DNA of 51,234 bases, from the NCBI GenBank assembly GCA_033064195.1, contig JARBJD010000439.1, forward strand, positions 1-51,234, given 5' to 3'. The notes beneath the pieces are model-generated. The model worked only from the letters and a program-made list of their open reading frames with translations, did no database searches and was not told the origin of the DNA. Source of the DNA: Blattamonas nauphoetae (lineage: Eukaryota > Preaxostyla > Oxymonadida). The translations under genes were made by a program, and so were the position numbers. Of this stretch, positions 18,191 through 28,439 are shown piece after piece (the first letter of the stretch is position 1; each line of letters opens with the position of its first letter).

Positions 18191-20119
18191 CTACGCTAGA
18201 TTAAATTCAGCAATGAATTCTGGAGTTAAGTCGTCAATAGAGTCTGCATGGAACTTGGTGTGTTGGATTGGAACGTACACCACTTTTGACAGACACGTGA
18301 GACCATTCAGTAGAGTAGCTACCACATTTCCGTGCTTGTATTCAATGAATTTCCCCACGAATTGAAACTGTCTTCGCTTCTTCTGAAACTTGGCAACAGT
18401 CTTGTCCAAATCAAGGTGAATCATTAGAATATTTCCTGGTTTGTATTTCCATAACATCTGTGTTGTCTGTTGTCTTTGAATGTTCTTCAATTGCTCTTCA
18501 CAACTGGAGATATACAGTGCTTCGATTTCACGATTGTTTTGTGCTTGCTGTGGAGTGAACTTGTTCCAGTACGCCCGATGTGGAGTCATGTTGTAGAATT
18601 CCACCATCTGATTCATCAATGAATGATTGGCCATTTGTGTTGCATTGTCTTGGAATCCATCTCTGATTGTTCTGATCACTCGATCCACAATTCTGTTGTG
18701 ATTTGTGAATGGCGAACTTGTGAAATATGTATTGACATTCTGATCCTTGAAAAACTCTGATGCTTCTCCACTTGTCCATGCTGCTTCACCATCTCCTCGA
18801 ATGTTGTTGACATGAACTCCACGATGATTAATCAGGTCATTGATTGCAGTCTTGACTTTGCTCCATGATTTATCCAGAACAGGAATTACAACCAGGTATT
18901 TGGTGTTGATGTGAATTGCGAAGAGGTATATCTGCAACACTGTTTTCGACGTTGGTGATTGAATGAAAACGAGATCAATTTCCCATGATCCGAACTTGGG
19001 AGAGAAGTATGGTCGATCACAATTCTGAGGAACCTTTCTGTCCGATGTCTTCTGTGGATCACCAGTAATTGCTTTGGACATGAACTGCATCTTTGATCGA
19101 AATGGATACACAATTGTCTCCGTTGTTTTAGGAATCATTGGTGGATCAATTCTCATTCTGTCACTTCCTTTTTCTCTCTGGATTTTCCTCGGATGCGCTA
19201 CACTCCATCTGTGATCATATTCCTCATACCAATCCTGAAATGATCTTCCTCCGAATGGGATTTGTTTTGTGTGTGTCAGAACGAAGTCAAGATCATCGTT
19301 CGCAATAGATCTGTTAATCGATCCTCGAACAAAAGTGTCTCTGTTCATTTTATTTGAATCCAGCATGTGTGAGGTAATAAAGTGTTCCATTTGCTTTTGA
19401 TTATTCAATATTGAGTTCTCAGCTTTGATCTGTTCATCTTCTGAATCATTTCTCTGTTGATGATCAAACAATCCTTTCATATGTGCCAATTTATTGAGAA
19501 CTTGTTGTGTCGTAGGTTCGTACCGTCTGATCTCTCTCACTGGGTGGTTGAATGGAGTTGTTCTGATTGACATTGGTGGATTGGGAATTATGTTATCATC
19601 GTCCTCCTCTTCAAATTTCCTCTCCTTCATTGGATATTCATATTCAAACCCAGCCGATTTCAAGTTTCTCTTCAGTCCAGGAATAATTAGATATTCAGGT
19701 GGTTCTATTGCTATTGGTCTTTGCACTGGAGTTGGGATTGGGATTGGTCTTGCCTCTGCAGGGCTTGGAATCCGTGGTGAGGCATTCACTTCCTGATTTA
19801 CCGCGCGATGATATAGTTGATATTGGAAGTATGCATTTTCAGCAGTGCGATCCCGAATTTGTATTCCTAGGTATTTGTTTACAAATTGTTGAACTACGCT
19901 TCTTCCTTCAGGTAATGATAATTCAGGAGAGAGACCTCCATTAAACCAATCCTCAAAATATGTTTCATCATTCCCAATGTATTCACCCCGTCTATCAGAG
20001 ACATCATATACTGGTAATATGTTTGTTAAAGTCCATTTCTTTCCAACTATTTTGTTTTTAGAATGCTGTGTGCACCGAAGAAGTCTATTCACTAAAGTAT
20101 TAATCTGTCGTGTATTCAT
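18191..20119 (-). CDS. Retrovirus-type integrase with long N-terminal extension
   Basis: A 642-residue protein. Residues about 375-530 form an rve-type catalytic core: FGSWEIDLVFIQ (first Asp, near residue 380), VNNIRGDGEAAW (second Asp), and HNRIVDRVIRTIRD, followed by FYNMTPHRAYW. The last 90 residues (WKYKPGNILMIHLDL and LTCLSKVVYVPIQ) resemble the beta-barrel tail of integrases. The first 350 residues are an extension: a folded-looking N-terminus, a Pro-rich linker near 112-140 and charged helices. In Polintons this enzyme inserts the element's DNA into the host chromosome. The gene lies directly downstream of the polymerase with a 23-base gap and has its own T-rich motif (20120-20138). 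Confidence 0.9.
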   Translation of the reverse strand: MNTRQINTLVNRLLRCTQHSKNKIVGKKWTLTNILPVYDVSDRRGEYIGNDETYFEDWFNGGLSPELSLPEGRSVVQQFVNKYLGIQIRDRTAENAYFQYQLYHRAVNQEVNASPRIPSPAEARPIPIPTPVQRPIAIEPPEYLIIPGLKRNLKSAGFEYEYPMKERKFEEEDDDNIIPNPPMSIRTTPFNHPVREIRRYEPTTQQVLNKLAHMKGLFDHQQRNDSEDEQIKAENSILNNQKQMEHFITSHMLDSNKMNRDTFVRGSINRSIANDDLDFVLTHTKQIPFGGRSFQDWYEEYDHRWSVAHPRKIQREKGSDRMRIDPPMIPKTTETIVYPFRSKMQFMSKAITGDPQKTSDRKVPQNCDRPYFSPKFGSWEIDLVFIQSPTSKTVLQIYLFAIHINTKYLVVIPVLDKSWSKVKTAINDLINHRGVHVNNIRGDGEAAWTSGEASEFFKDQNVNTYFTSSPFTNHNRIVDRVIRTIRDGFQDNATQMANHSLMNQMVEFYNMTPHRAYWNKFTPQQAQNNREIEALYISSCEEQLKNIQRQQTTQMLWKYKPGNILMIHLDLDKTVAKFQKKRRQFQFVGKFIEYKHGNVVATLLNGLTCLSKVVYVPIQHTKFHADSIDDLTPEFIAEFNLA

Positions 20120-20142
20120 TTCTTCAAAAATAAAGTTTGTGT

Positions 20143-23100
20143 TTATTCAATTATATAATCAGTAGCTTTCAGTCCATGAATGAATGGAGGACACGATTCA
20201 TTTTCAAGTACGATTGCCTTCAGATGAATTCCACTGAGACTGAGTTTCTGTTGTTGTATTTTCGCAATCTCAAATCCATTAGTGTCATCGTCAGAATGAA
20301 CTCTTCTTGTTTGAAAGTTCAGTGTTGTCGTTACTGTTTTCTCACCATTGAGGCACTTCACATAGTCATTGCTTGTTATATTTGTTTTCTTCAGAGACAC
20401 GCCTTTGATTTTACATTTCTCATCGAGAGAGTAACACTTGGGTGCAAGACAGATCATCTGTTCACCTTCCTTCTCAATTGCTAGTCCTAACAGTTTCTTC
20501 TCATCATCAACTCCTTTTTCAGGATTGGGAAACCATTCATATTTGTGAGCATCATAAAATTCCTTGTCAGCAATAACATGTTCAAATTGTTGATGAATTC
20601 CAGCATTCGGACCACCAGCAATTGCCCAATAAGCAGAGTCAGTATCACCCTCACAAAAGTGGATCTTGTTCATGTCTAGGCATTTGTACATGAAATTGTA
20701 GATGAAATTCAGATACCAGAACTTGGCATTGTCGAGTGTGAATACTGCTTCTTGCAGACATGTTTTGCATGATGCTTTCTCTCTGTCTTCAATCACAATG
20801 TAGTTGTCCTCGTTGATCTCTCTTGTTGCCACAAATCCTTTCATCATTTGCTTCAAGTACGTTCTCTTCTCATTGCAGATTGTGATTGAGTTGTACTTCT
20901 CAGTGTTCATTCCATCGTATCCGTAACTGCCATTGAGGTTCGTCTTACAGAATTGTTCTTTTCCTTTGTTTCCAACCTTCATTGCTTCTATTCGATCATT
21001 CATGAATGAGGTCACAAATGGTTCAAATCCAGCGTGTCTCGAGAACACCATCACACTCCGGACTTCGTCCACAATGAAGTGGCAATAGTCGATGAGGAAC
21101 CATAGATGGTATGTCGAAAAGAACATATACTGATCGTGTGTGCTCAAGAGTTGGGTCAGCTTTCTTTGTTTGTCATCAGTCTTCAATCCATGCTTCTTCA
21201 TCAACGAATAGGTCTTCTCTCCAATGTTCTCTTCAGTTGTATTGACAATGATGTTTCTGAAGATTGGTGGGAAGTTGATAAACTCATTGATATAATTCTC
21301 ATCGATGTGTCCTTTCAGTTCTGCAACGAACAATGTCTTCTGATTCTTGTCTTCAATGATCTTGCGACATTCTTTATCTCCTGTTGCTGTGAACAAACAT
21401 CTTCCTGGCATGTACATTCTGTGTTTCGTGTATGGATTGTTCTTGTTCTTGATTGATGAGAATGCACTGGGATAAAGTGAATTAAAGTCAACACCACAGA
21501 CATGAGTCATGATGTGTTCAGTATCGGTTGATTTGACAACACCATCTTCGAAAGTGAAGTGATTGATTGGTGTCACGTCTTTGATATTCTGCCTGTGTTG
21601 AACATTCGATAATCCACCAGTCACTGCGGCTCTCAGTTTGTGATATGTTTGCTCATGTGTCAGAGTCATTGGTAGTGATTTCCAGATGCAATACTTCTTC
21701 AGTTGAATTCTCAATCGAGTGAGATGCTCGTCCTTGTCTGACTTGTACGTGTTGCAGTAGTCACAGCAGATCTTCACGTTCTCTTTTGAATGACCTTTTG
21801 CATTGTCGATTCTATCCAACGTAGGTTTGACTGCTTGTGAGAAGTGACATTTGCAGATGTAGCACACTCTCTTGCATTGTTGAACAAACCAATCATAGTC
21901 TGATTCAGTGACGTTTTTATCAGTACTGCGATGAGCTTTCTGGTCTTGATAAATGTATGAGACAACCTTGTACTTCCAGTATTGTTTGGTGATTTTTATT
22001 TCACCAGATTGATCCACTCCATTGAAATCATCGTCGATATCGAAATCCTTGTATGCACACGCATATTTGATTGCAGAAGCGTTGGCTGACAATGAGAGAT
22101 TGTGCAACATATCCACTTTGTATTGGAAGTTCAGATCAATCAGATTGTCCAGAGGTGCAATCATGCATTCGACATCTCTAATGTTGTAGAATTTCAGGTA
22201 TTCCCAACGGTTCTTGAATCCTTGTTTGTTCCAATCATCAAGGTAAAGTTGGTAATCAGTGTCGGACATTTCACTGTTGTTCAGACTGGAGTAGAATTCA
22301 TATTTGGAGAATGGTTCGTGTTTGCTCAGCACTGTGTCGTAATCTGATGAATCAAATGATTCGTAAGCAAAGAATGATTTCTGAAGATTCGTTTTACCTC
22401 CAAAAGCCTTCACTGCATTATCCAAAGTCATTGGTCCTGTGTATGACATCATGTCAATGAATCGAAGGACCTGTTGTGTTCTCTCGTGTCTGATCAATAC
22501 TTGCTTGTACTTCGTTGTGGATCCAAGGAAGCTTACCACTTTCCAATCCTTGTCAACGAGATCACGAAAGATGAGATTGATGTCGAATCTAGAACTGTTG
22601 AAACCAATCACACTGACTTCATTCTGAGAGGGTATTTCTGGATCTTCATAGTAGTTGTCTTCTCGAACTGTCTCGGCATATTTGAAGAGTTGTCTGATCC
22701 ATTGCTTCACAAAGTCCTTTCCATCTCGAAGATCAAAGTAGATTGACTTCACCCCTGATTTTGTTTTGATTGCTGATGCAACAGAGAGAGGTTTCAAATG
22801 TGAGATCAACTGTGTGTTGTCATCAGAGAAGAGATCGTCAAGAATGAGATCTTCCATTGTTTCGAAATCGTAAGTGATGTAGTACTGTGTTGGTTTGAAT
22901 TCGTCTTGTCTCTTGTGTGCCATCAGAAATTCATACGTTCTGTTGTTGAGAATATGTGGAACATATGGTCTTGGTGTTTTGTCAAGGGAGATCTTCTTCA
23001 CATGTTTTCCATCAAGTTCTTTGCACTCTTTGAGATGCTTTTCGTAGTACGTCTTGAAGTGAGAATCCTTGACTTGGAATCCTCTTGACTGACAATAAGG

Positions 23101-24498
23101 ACAGAGTTTGTATCCAGTGATTTTCTCGGGATCAACAATGAACATCACATGAACGAGAGTTGCAGTGAGTGGAATCATTAGAAGTGGGAGCACTCTTGCA
23201 TCATCATTTTCGTTGACATACGATTGACTGAGGAAGTAGCGTTTCTTGTCTTCGTCGTACTCATAGATGTGAACAGTGATGTTGAATACTTGCATCGCTT
23301 TCTCAATGTCACATGCAATATCAAATCCAGGATATTTTCGCAAATGTTCAGTTAATTGATGTGGTCGAAGGTGTGTGAGATTCTCAAATACTGCAAACAA
23401 TCGTTTTGCTTCAACGTTTCTCATATTGATTGATATCTTTTTCCCAGGCACTTCAGGAAGGGTGAGGAACGACAATGATTGAAAGAAGCAGATGTTGAAC
23501 TCAGAATCGATGTACCGAACGTTTCTCGTTTTGATGTGTTCAGTGAGAATCGCATTTGCTTTTCCTGCAACTGGGAATCGATAGACTGCAACCAGAATGG
23601 AGTGGAATGCTATGTACATTGTCTTCGTATCCATCAGTGTTCTCTCTTGAGATTCTTTGATAAGATTGATTGCATACTTCGAATACTCATTGATGTCTCC
23701 TGAACTTCTGATCACCGTTGGGAAACTCTTTGATGTGTTCTCCAATTCTGGTCTGAAGTCATTGTAAGTTGTCTCATCTTTATCTTTCCTCTCAATAATC
23801 TTTCCAAAGTCAAGACTGATCTTGAAGGGATGATCCTTCTCTTTGTCGAACACTGCTTTGATGAAGGTTGTGATTTCTTCAACATTTTTCAGATGATTGT
23901 GGAAGTACAACTGATATGGTTTTCCATTGTCTTCAACCTTCTCAACCTCATTCTTTTTGAACTTCCTTCGTGCATTCATGAGACATTCATTGAATGCTGC
24001 TTTGTCACGTGGTTCAGCGAGTAAGATACATTCATCAAATCCATCGAATGTCTGCACTTCTCTCTTTTCCATTTGTTCATTTTTCTTTTGAATGATCAAC
24101 AGATTCTTCATCCAATGATCCATCAGCTTCTCTTCAATTGTTTTCAGTTTCCACGTCATTCTGAACACTTGCTTCTTCAGTTCATCTTTGTTCACTCTTG
24201 GATTTGCTCTCATGTTTTCAACAATCATTCGGTGAGCGAGTCGATCTTCTGACGCCATCTGTTGTCGAAGTTTAACTTGTTCAATAAAATCTGGAATGAG
24301 ATTGAGATCGAGATTCTTTATTGGATGTGGAAACTCGAGATCTGTGTGTTGAAGCATATTCAGGAGAAATGATCTGTGATGTTGATAATTCTTACTGTCA
24401 GGATTGTACGTTCGACCATCAATAAAATGAAATTGTGTATTCGGAAAGAGGTCTCGAATTTCTTGAATTCTATTTTTGATTGGTTTTAGCAGTGCCAT
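20143..24498 (-). CDS. Protein-primed family B DNA polymerase with HNH-like insert
   Basis: A 1451-residue polymerase, the hallmark enzyme of Polintons. Exonuclease motifs: YDFETMED (about residue 542) and GFNSSRFDINLI (about 632). Polymerase motifs: GVDFNSLYPSA (about 1000), NLNGSYGYDG (about 1187) and GDTDSAYW (about 1282). Between exonuclease and polymerase domains, residues about 870-920 form a Cys-rich module with CYICKCHF, LDRIDNAKGHSKENV and CCDYCN, matching HNH/endonuclease VII-like zinc domains. The N-terminal 480 residues contain NICFFQSLSF (about 337), HIYEYDEDKKRYF and HVMFIVD (about 450), then CPYCQ...H...H (about 467). That layout looks like a papain/OTU-like domain plus zinc finger seen in some Polinton polymerases. 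The gene starts right after a doubled T-rich motif (24499-24531). Confidence 0.93.
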   Translation of the reverse strand: MALLKPIKNRIQEIRDLFPNTQFHFIDGRTYNPDSKNYQHHRSFLLNMLQHTDLEFPHPIKNLDLNLIPDFIEQVKLRQQMASEDRLAHRMIVENMRANPRVNKDELKKQVFRMTWKLKTIEEKLMDHWMKNLLIIQKKNEQMEKREVQTFDGFDECILLAEPRDKAAFNECLMNARRKFKKNEVEKVEDNGKPYQLYFHNHLKNVEEITTFIKAVFDKEKDHPFKISLDFGKIIERKDKDETTYNDFRPELENTSKSFPTVIRSSGDINEYSKYAINLIKESQERTLMDTKTMYIAFHSILVAVYRFPVAGKANAILTEHIKTRNVRYIDSEFNICFFQSLSFLTLPEVPGKKISINMRNVEAKRLFAVFENLTHLRPHQLTEHLRKYPGFDIACDIEKAMQVFNITVHIYEYDEDKKRYFLSQSYVNENDDARVLPLLMIPLTATLVHVMFIVDPEKITGYKLCPYCQSRGFQVKDSHFKTYYEKHLKECKELDGKHVKKISLDKTPRPYVPHILNNRTYEFLMAHKRQDEFKPTQYYITYDFETMEDLILDDLFSDDNTQLISHLKPLSVASAIKTKSGVKSIYFDLRDGKDFVKQWIRQLFKYAETVREDNYYEDPEIPSQNEVSVIGFNSSRFDINLIFRDLVDKDWKVVSFLGSTTKYKQVLIRHERTQQVLRFIDMMSYTGPMTLDNAVKAFGGKTNLQKSFFAYESFDSSDYDTVLSKHEPFSKYEFYSSLNNSEMSDTDYQLYLDDWNKQGFKNRWEYLKFYNIRDVECMIAPLDNLIDLNFQYKVDMLHNLSLSANASAIKYACAYKDFDIDDDFNGVDQSGEIKITKQYWKYKVVSYIYQDQKAHRSTDKNVTESDYDWFVQQCKRVCYICKCHFSQAVKPTLDRIDNAKGHSKENVKICCDYCNTYKSDKDEHLTRLRIQLKKYCIWKSLPMTLTHEQTYHKLRAAVTGGLSNVQHRQNIKDVTPINHFTFEDGVVKSTDTEHIMTHVCGVDFNSLYPSAFSSIKNKNNPYTKHRMYMPGRCLFTATGDKECRKIIEDKNQKTLFVAELKGHIDENYINEFINFPPIFRNIIVNTTEENIGEKTYSLMKKHGLKTDDKQRKLTQLLSTHDQYMFFSTYHLWFLIDYCHFIVDEVRSVMVFSRHAGFEPFVTSFMNDRIEAMKVGNKGKEQFCKTNLNGSYGYDGMNTEKYNSITICNEKRTYLKQMMKGFVATREINEDNYIVIEDREKASCKTCLQEAVFTLDNAKFWYLNFIYNFMYKCLDMNKIHFCEGDTDSAYWAIAGGPNAGIHQQFEHVIADKEFYDAHKYEWFPNPEKGVDDEKKLLGLAIEKEGEQMICLAPKCYSLDEKCKIKGVSLKKTNITSNDYVKCLNGEKTVTTTLNFQTRRVHSDDDTNGFEIAKIQQQKLSLSGIHLKAIVLENESCPPFIHGLKATDYIIE

Positions 24499-24531
24499 TT
24501 ACTACAAAATAAAAAATCCAAAAATAAAAAA
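24499..24531 (-). promoter_or_regulatory. Doubled T-rich motif before the polymerase gene
   Basis: The minus strand has two copies, TTTTTTTATTTTTGG and GATTTTTTATTTTGTAGTAA, directly in front of the ATG. The doubling is unique among the genes of this element and may give stronger or two-phase expression. Confidence 0.5.
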
Positions 24532-24541
24532 AGTTGAGCGT

Positions 24542-24931
24542 TTATTTCTGTTTTCTCAGATGGGGTTTTTTCTTAGCAGTCAGCCATGCATCAAGTCTAA
24601 TTCTGAACACTTCACTTCCACCAATCTCTCGATATGTAAATGGAACCAGAACTTTGGTGTACTCACCTACGAGCTCGCAATTGTATTTCTTCAGTTCATT
24701 TTCAACGAATGATTGAGTGTAGTGACGACGTTTCGCTAAGTGAGGTCTGTTTCCTTGATTCCACAACTTTGGTTTTATTCTCCATTCAACTCCCTCATGA
24801 ACATACGTCACCGGCACATTATTTCTGACATACTCAGAGACCAGCGTACAGTTCTCTTCTCTCATTGATTCAATTAATGCTTGTTCTGAACATACTCGAC
24901 GTCTTTCCTTGTACATCGCAGTTGGATTCAT
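24542..24931 (-). CDS. Two-repeat protein of the right arm (129 aa)
   Basis: The product has two copies of a roughly 55-residue unit. Unit 1 (about 18-68) runs from ALIESMREENCTLVSEY through VPVTYVHEG to GNRPHLAKR. Unit 2 (about 72-128) runs from SFVENELKKYNCELVGEY through VPFTYREI to KKPHLRKQK. The same unit occurs three times in the protein at 33023-33616. The family is not one I recognise. The basic surface and a conserved RPHL ending suggest nucleic-acid binding, which is inference. The gene straddles the inner boundary of the right arm (24794). The first part is duplicated in the left arm at 5732, while the second unit is present only here. The T-rich motif is at 24932-24952. Confidence 0.65.
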   Translation of the reverse strand: MNPTAMYKERRRVCSEQALIESMREENCTLVSEYVRNNVPVTYVHEGVEWRIKPKLWNQGNRPHLAKRRHYTQSFVENELKKYNCELVGEYTKVLVPFTYREIGGSEVFRIRLDAWLTAKKKPHLRKQK

Positions 24932-24949
24932 TTAATACAAATTAAAAAA

Positions 24950-26311
24950 GTCAAAATTAGATTTTCTTTCGTTGATTTCTCAGTTTTGGATTTTTCTCCA
25001 GAAACGAGGATCAATGGGTTCGATCCCTCATTTCTCACAAGTGATTGTTTCGTTCTGATTCTGTGCGTTTTGGAATCTCCGTAACTGTAGGATCATCATG
25101 GTATGCTCCGTTTTTTGGATTTTCCGAACTTTTACAGAGTTATGCGGAGTTTCAGGATCGTCATCAGATCTCGGAACTTTTCCGGAAAAACGAGTATGCC
25201 GCTCTCATTTCTCTCTTATTTCAGCTCTGTTTTAACTGTTTATGGTTGAATTGTCACCAATTTTGCACTAGTTATGTTTTCGTTTTTGACCTCACTTCAG
25301 TCCTCGTTTTCTCATTGTTTATCCTTTTTAATCACTTCATTCATGTTTCTTTCTCTGTAACTTTTTCTCGAATTCAACACACAAATTCTCGTTTACTGAG
25401 TTTTCCGAACTTTTGCAGAGATCCGCCATTCAACGACTCACTTCACATCTCGGAATTTTTCCGTAAAAACCAACATTTCACATACATTTTTGAATCATTT
25501 TTGTTGTTTTTAAGAGAGAAAAACCGGAACACAGACCTAATTTTCACTGTTGGTGTCACATTTCACACCGTTTTCACGTTCGTCAATTTCCCTCTCAGTT
25601 TCATACTTGCCCGTTTCATTGTTGGTTGTTTCACTTTCTTTTACTCTGTTTTTGTGAAAAAGTTGATGAAAAGTTGACTAAAATGATGTGCTAGTGAAGT
25701 GAGAACGGCCCACAAAATGGAAGTGAATTGAGCAAAATGAAGAGGAATGATGAACAGATCATATGTGAAATGTGGAGAGAATGATGCGAGAAAGAAGGGG
25801 CTGAAGTGGTGTTCAAACATGCAAACACTGTGAAAAGCTGTGAAATGACGAATCAAAAAAGTGAAATTTTGAGACAACTATCCGACAAAAAATTCTGAAA
25901 ATTTGAGCACACCTTCCTCTAACAACGAGAAAGAAGGCGCAATATGTGAAAATCGGGGCAAAAATCTAATAGTGTGCAAGTTGTGAAGAAAAGAGTCGTC
26001 AAAACGGTGAAGTGAAGAACCAACAAAATGAAACTAAGGAAATGCGCTATACGTCTCGCGTCGACTTATGTTCGTTAAAATGATGTAATAACGGAGTAAA
26101 TGAAGTGAAAGTAGTGAAATGTGAAAATTCATGAAAAAGTGTCCGAATGTAGAGGTGTCAAAAGTTTTCAGAGATGAATGACACAAAAAGACGCCAACTA
26201 GCGTTTTCACACCCAAAAACACCGTAAGACGACGAAAAGTGATCAAAAGGACATAGTCCCGAACGTCCATACCTTTTCTGAAAAAATCTCAAAAAACGCG
26301 AAAAAACCTCA
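24950..26311. other. Noncoding inner part of the right Polinton arm
   Basis: No supported gene is present. Two related blocks of about 80 bp lie at 25115-25195 and 25395-25475. Each runs from a TTTTCCGAACTTTT(A/G)CAGAG segment to ATCTCGGAA(C/T)TTTTCCG and then AAAAAC. Counterparts exist in the left arm. Confidence 0.5.
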
Positions 26312-26499
26312 TAGATGTGGGACACAAAAGATTTTGGAGACATATTTCACATTTCATCATAAATACGTAACAAGGACAGTTGTAGAGTGAAGGAGAGATT
26401 GCAGGAAGCTTATTACACCACCTAAAGGAGTGTGAACTCAATTGGAGATGCTCGGGAATCTCATTTCTTTTCTCATTTGTTATGGGTTGATCTCGATTC

Positions 26500-27035
26500 T
26501 CAAATTGACGATTTCCACACGGTATCGAAAAAATCATCAATAAAAACTGAATGAAAACACGTGTGAAATGGATGAAGTCGACATGAACGTGATCCGTCCT
26601 TCAATTGGAGAGATCTCTTTCTGCGTCCATAATCGGAGTAGGACGACATGTTATCTCTGTGCTTGCCTAAATTTGTGAAGAGAATGAAAAATAAGGAATG
26701 AGAAAGAGAGCAAACGTGCAAAACACAGAAAAGAGGCTGGATCGGTTCGGATTTGTGGAGTGACGAACCTGTTCGTCTAATTTGTTGAATCAACAAAGTT
26801 GGATGGATAAACACTGAAAAATGTGAAAAACGAGAAGGAAATTGAGTGATGAAGGAAATAGGGAGATATTGGCAAGAAAAGTGATGAAACAATTGTTGTG
26901 GATAAAAATTGAACAATTGAGTTTTGTATGATGGAAAACACACCCGAATCGCATTTCAGCGAACATCAGGTCATTGTCCGTGAGTGGGTTAATCTTGAAC
27001 ACAGGATCCTTGAACGGGGATTTTTGGGCGGGCAA
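26500..27035 (-). CDS. Possible small spliced gene within element F
   Basis: The minus strand opens MPAQKSPFKDPVFKINP and continues to FAEMRFG, ending near 26944 at GTGTGTTTTCC, a plausible splice donor. A long pyrimidine-rich stretch ends TTTAG near 26670. An acceptor there would add only a few residues before a stop. An alternative reading uses a second start, MSSYSDYGRRKRSL (about 26650-26500). Neither product resembles a known family, and which splice form is real cannot be decided from sequence. Confidence 0.3.
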
Positions 27036-27108
27036 GAGGGGATTTCGGCTTTTTGATCACATCCATTATTGGGTTTCTCAATTTTTTCGGATTCTTCTGA
27101 TTAGGTTT

Positions 27109-27140
27109 TCGCCATGTCATCTGAGACATGGAAGGCGAAA
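27109..27140. other. Perfect hairpin in element F
   Basis: TTCGCC...GGCGAA encloses CCATGTC-ATCTGA-GACATGG. It lies about 230 bases inside the right end of F. It could be a binding site or an RNA hairpin. Confidence 0.4.
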
Positions 27141-27764
27141 CGGATTGTGATATGACTTTTTCCGGAAAACGGATATCTTGTCACATTGATTGCGGGATGA
27201 TCAGACCTTGATCCTCCTTTCTCCACTTCAAGACCATTTTACCTTTCCGTTGACTTTTGTAGTGTAAACCGATTAGTTCACGAATCATTTTCACAAATAT
27301 GAGATCTTAATTGTCTATAGATCGCTCAAAGAGGGAATTATGTCCCGAAAAAGAATTATGTCCCATGTCTATCATAGTAGCGTCAATAATCCACGAAAAT
27401 CAATAATCCACGATCTTCAAGGTAGACAATACTACCGATCGTGCGATGATTTTCCTGAAGTGGTTAAGCTATTTGACACTTTTGGACTTGAGAGAGAACC
27501 GAAGAAAGTGTGGGATGACAATTCGGATCAACAATCCAAAGTCAAATAAGCGAATAAAGGTGGAGAAACGAGTGAAAAAGAAAAGCAAAGGATGAATTGA
27601 ACTAGAATTGATCGCTAAGAGTTCTCTGTTCAGAGATCCACTTGGTTTATACCAATTTATGGGAATGATCAGCATGGAACAGAATCGATACACACCATTA
27701 ATGAGATTGAAATGATTCTTTTGACTCATTATTCGAAGATATACTATTGGTATCACTCTTAACG

Positions 27765-28163
27765 CTAATTGACCACACATCCAATTGCTGCCATGATTCC
27801 AAAACTCAAGAACAGTTCACTCATGTTCTTCTTCGGATAGGACCTATCAGCAACAATGATGTGACAGATGGTGTACTGATGACTATCATTGCATGCCTCT
27901 CCTATTTGAAAGCTACGTTGGGATGGATTGAGAACGACTTTCACATCGCGATCGTTCGTTGTGGATTCGAATCTGTCCGACAAATTCTCTGAAACACCTC
28001 TCACACAAATGGAAAAAATCGTCTCCATGTCACGGTGCTGAAACATGCTCAAATCATGATCACCAGACCATCCTTCAACGAATGCCATTAGGATGCATTG
28101 GAGGTGCTCTGTCCGTAAAAAATTGGAAGCAAACCCTTGCAACAGCTCTGACATAATTTGCAC
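27765..28163 (-). pseudogene. Unrecognised coding fragment in element E
   Basis: A 132-codon open frame with balanced composition (FVEGWSGDHDLSMFQHRDME, DVKVVLNPSQRSFQIGEACN) that looks like protein rather than chance. No family is recognised. It is probably captured or relic host coding sequence, because no introns or neighbours complete it. Confidence 0.35.
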
Positions 28164-28439
28164 TGCTGTGATCTCAACAGCGGAGACAGGAAGTCAAAGC
28201 ACGTTGACGAAGGAACAGCTCGGAGTGGATCGGCTTGTTCACGAGCCAGTACTGATCAGGAAATGAAAGAGACTGTAACCAACTCCCAATCCAGATTTTG
28301 CTTCAAGGACGCATCCAGTTCAGAATAACATGCTGAATCTGAAGCTCGCCGAGAAAGATGACAACCACTCATCGTCATCGACTATGTTCCCTGACTCACG
28401 CAAACCACACCAGATTATCAAAGTACAACTGATTTTTTG

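Larger units (their letters stand above)
26312..27371. mobile_element. Element F: 1.06-kb transposon with TCA duplication
   Basis: The left end TAGATGTGGGACACAA and the right end (reverse complement TAGACATGGGACATAA) are inverted repeats that stay similar for about 38 bp and contain internal repeats of GGGACATA(A/T)TT. TCA lies directly outside both ends (26309-26311 and 27372-27374). The empty site in the left Polinton arm has a single TCA. A 3-bp duplication fits several families (Harbinger, CACTA, Zator). The TAG termini do not clearly match one, so I leave it unassigned. No transposase is recognised. A possible small spliced gene lies inside on the minus strand. Confidence 0.72.
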
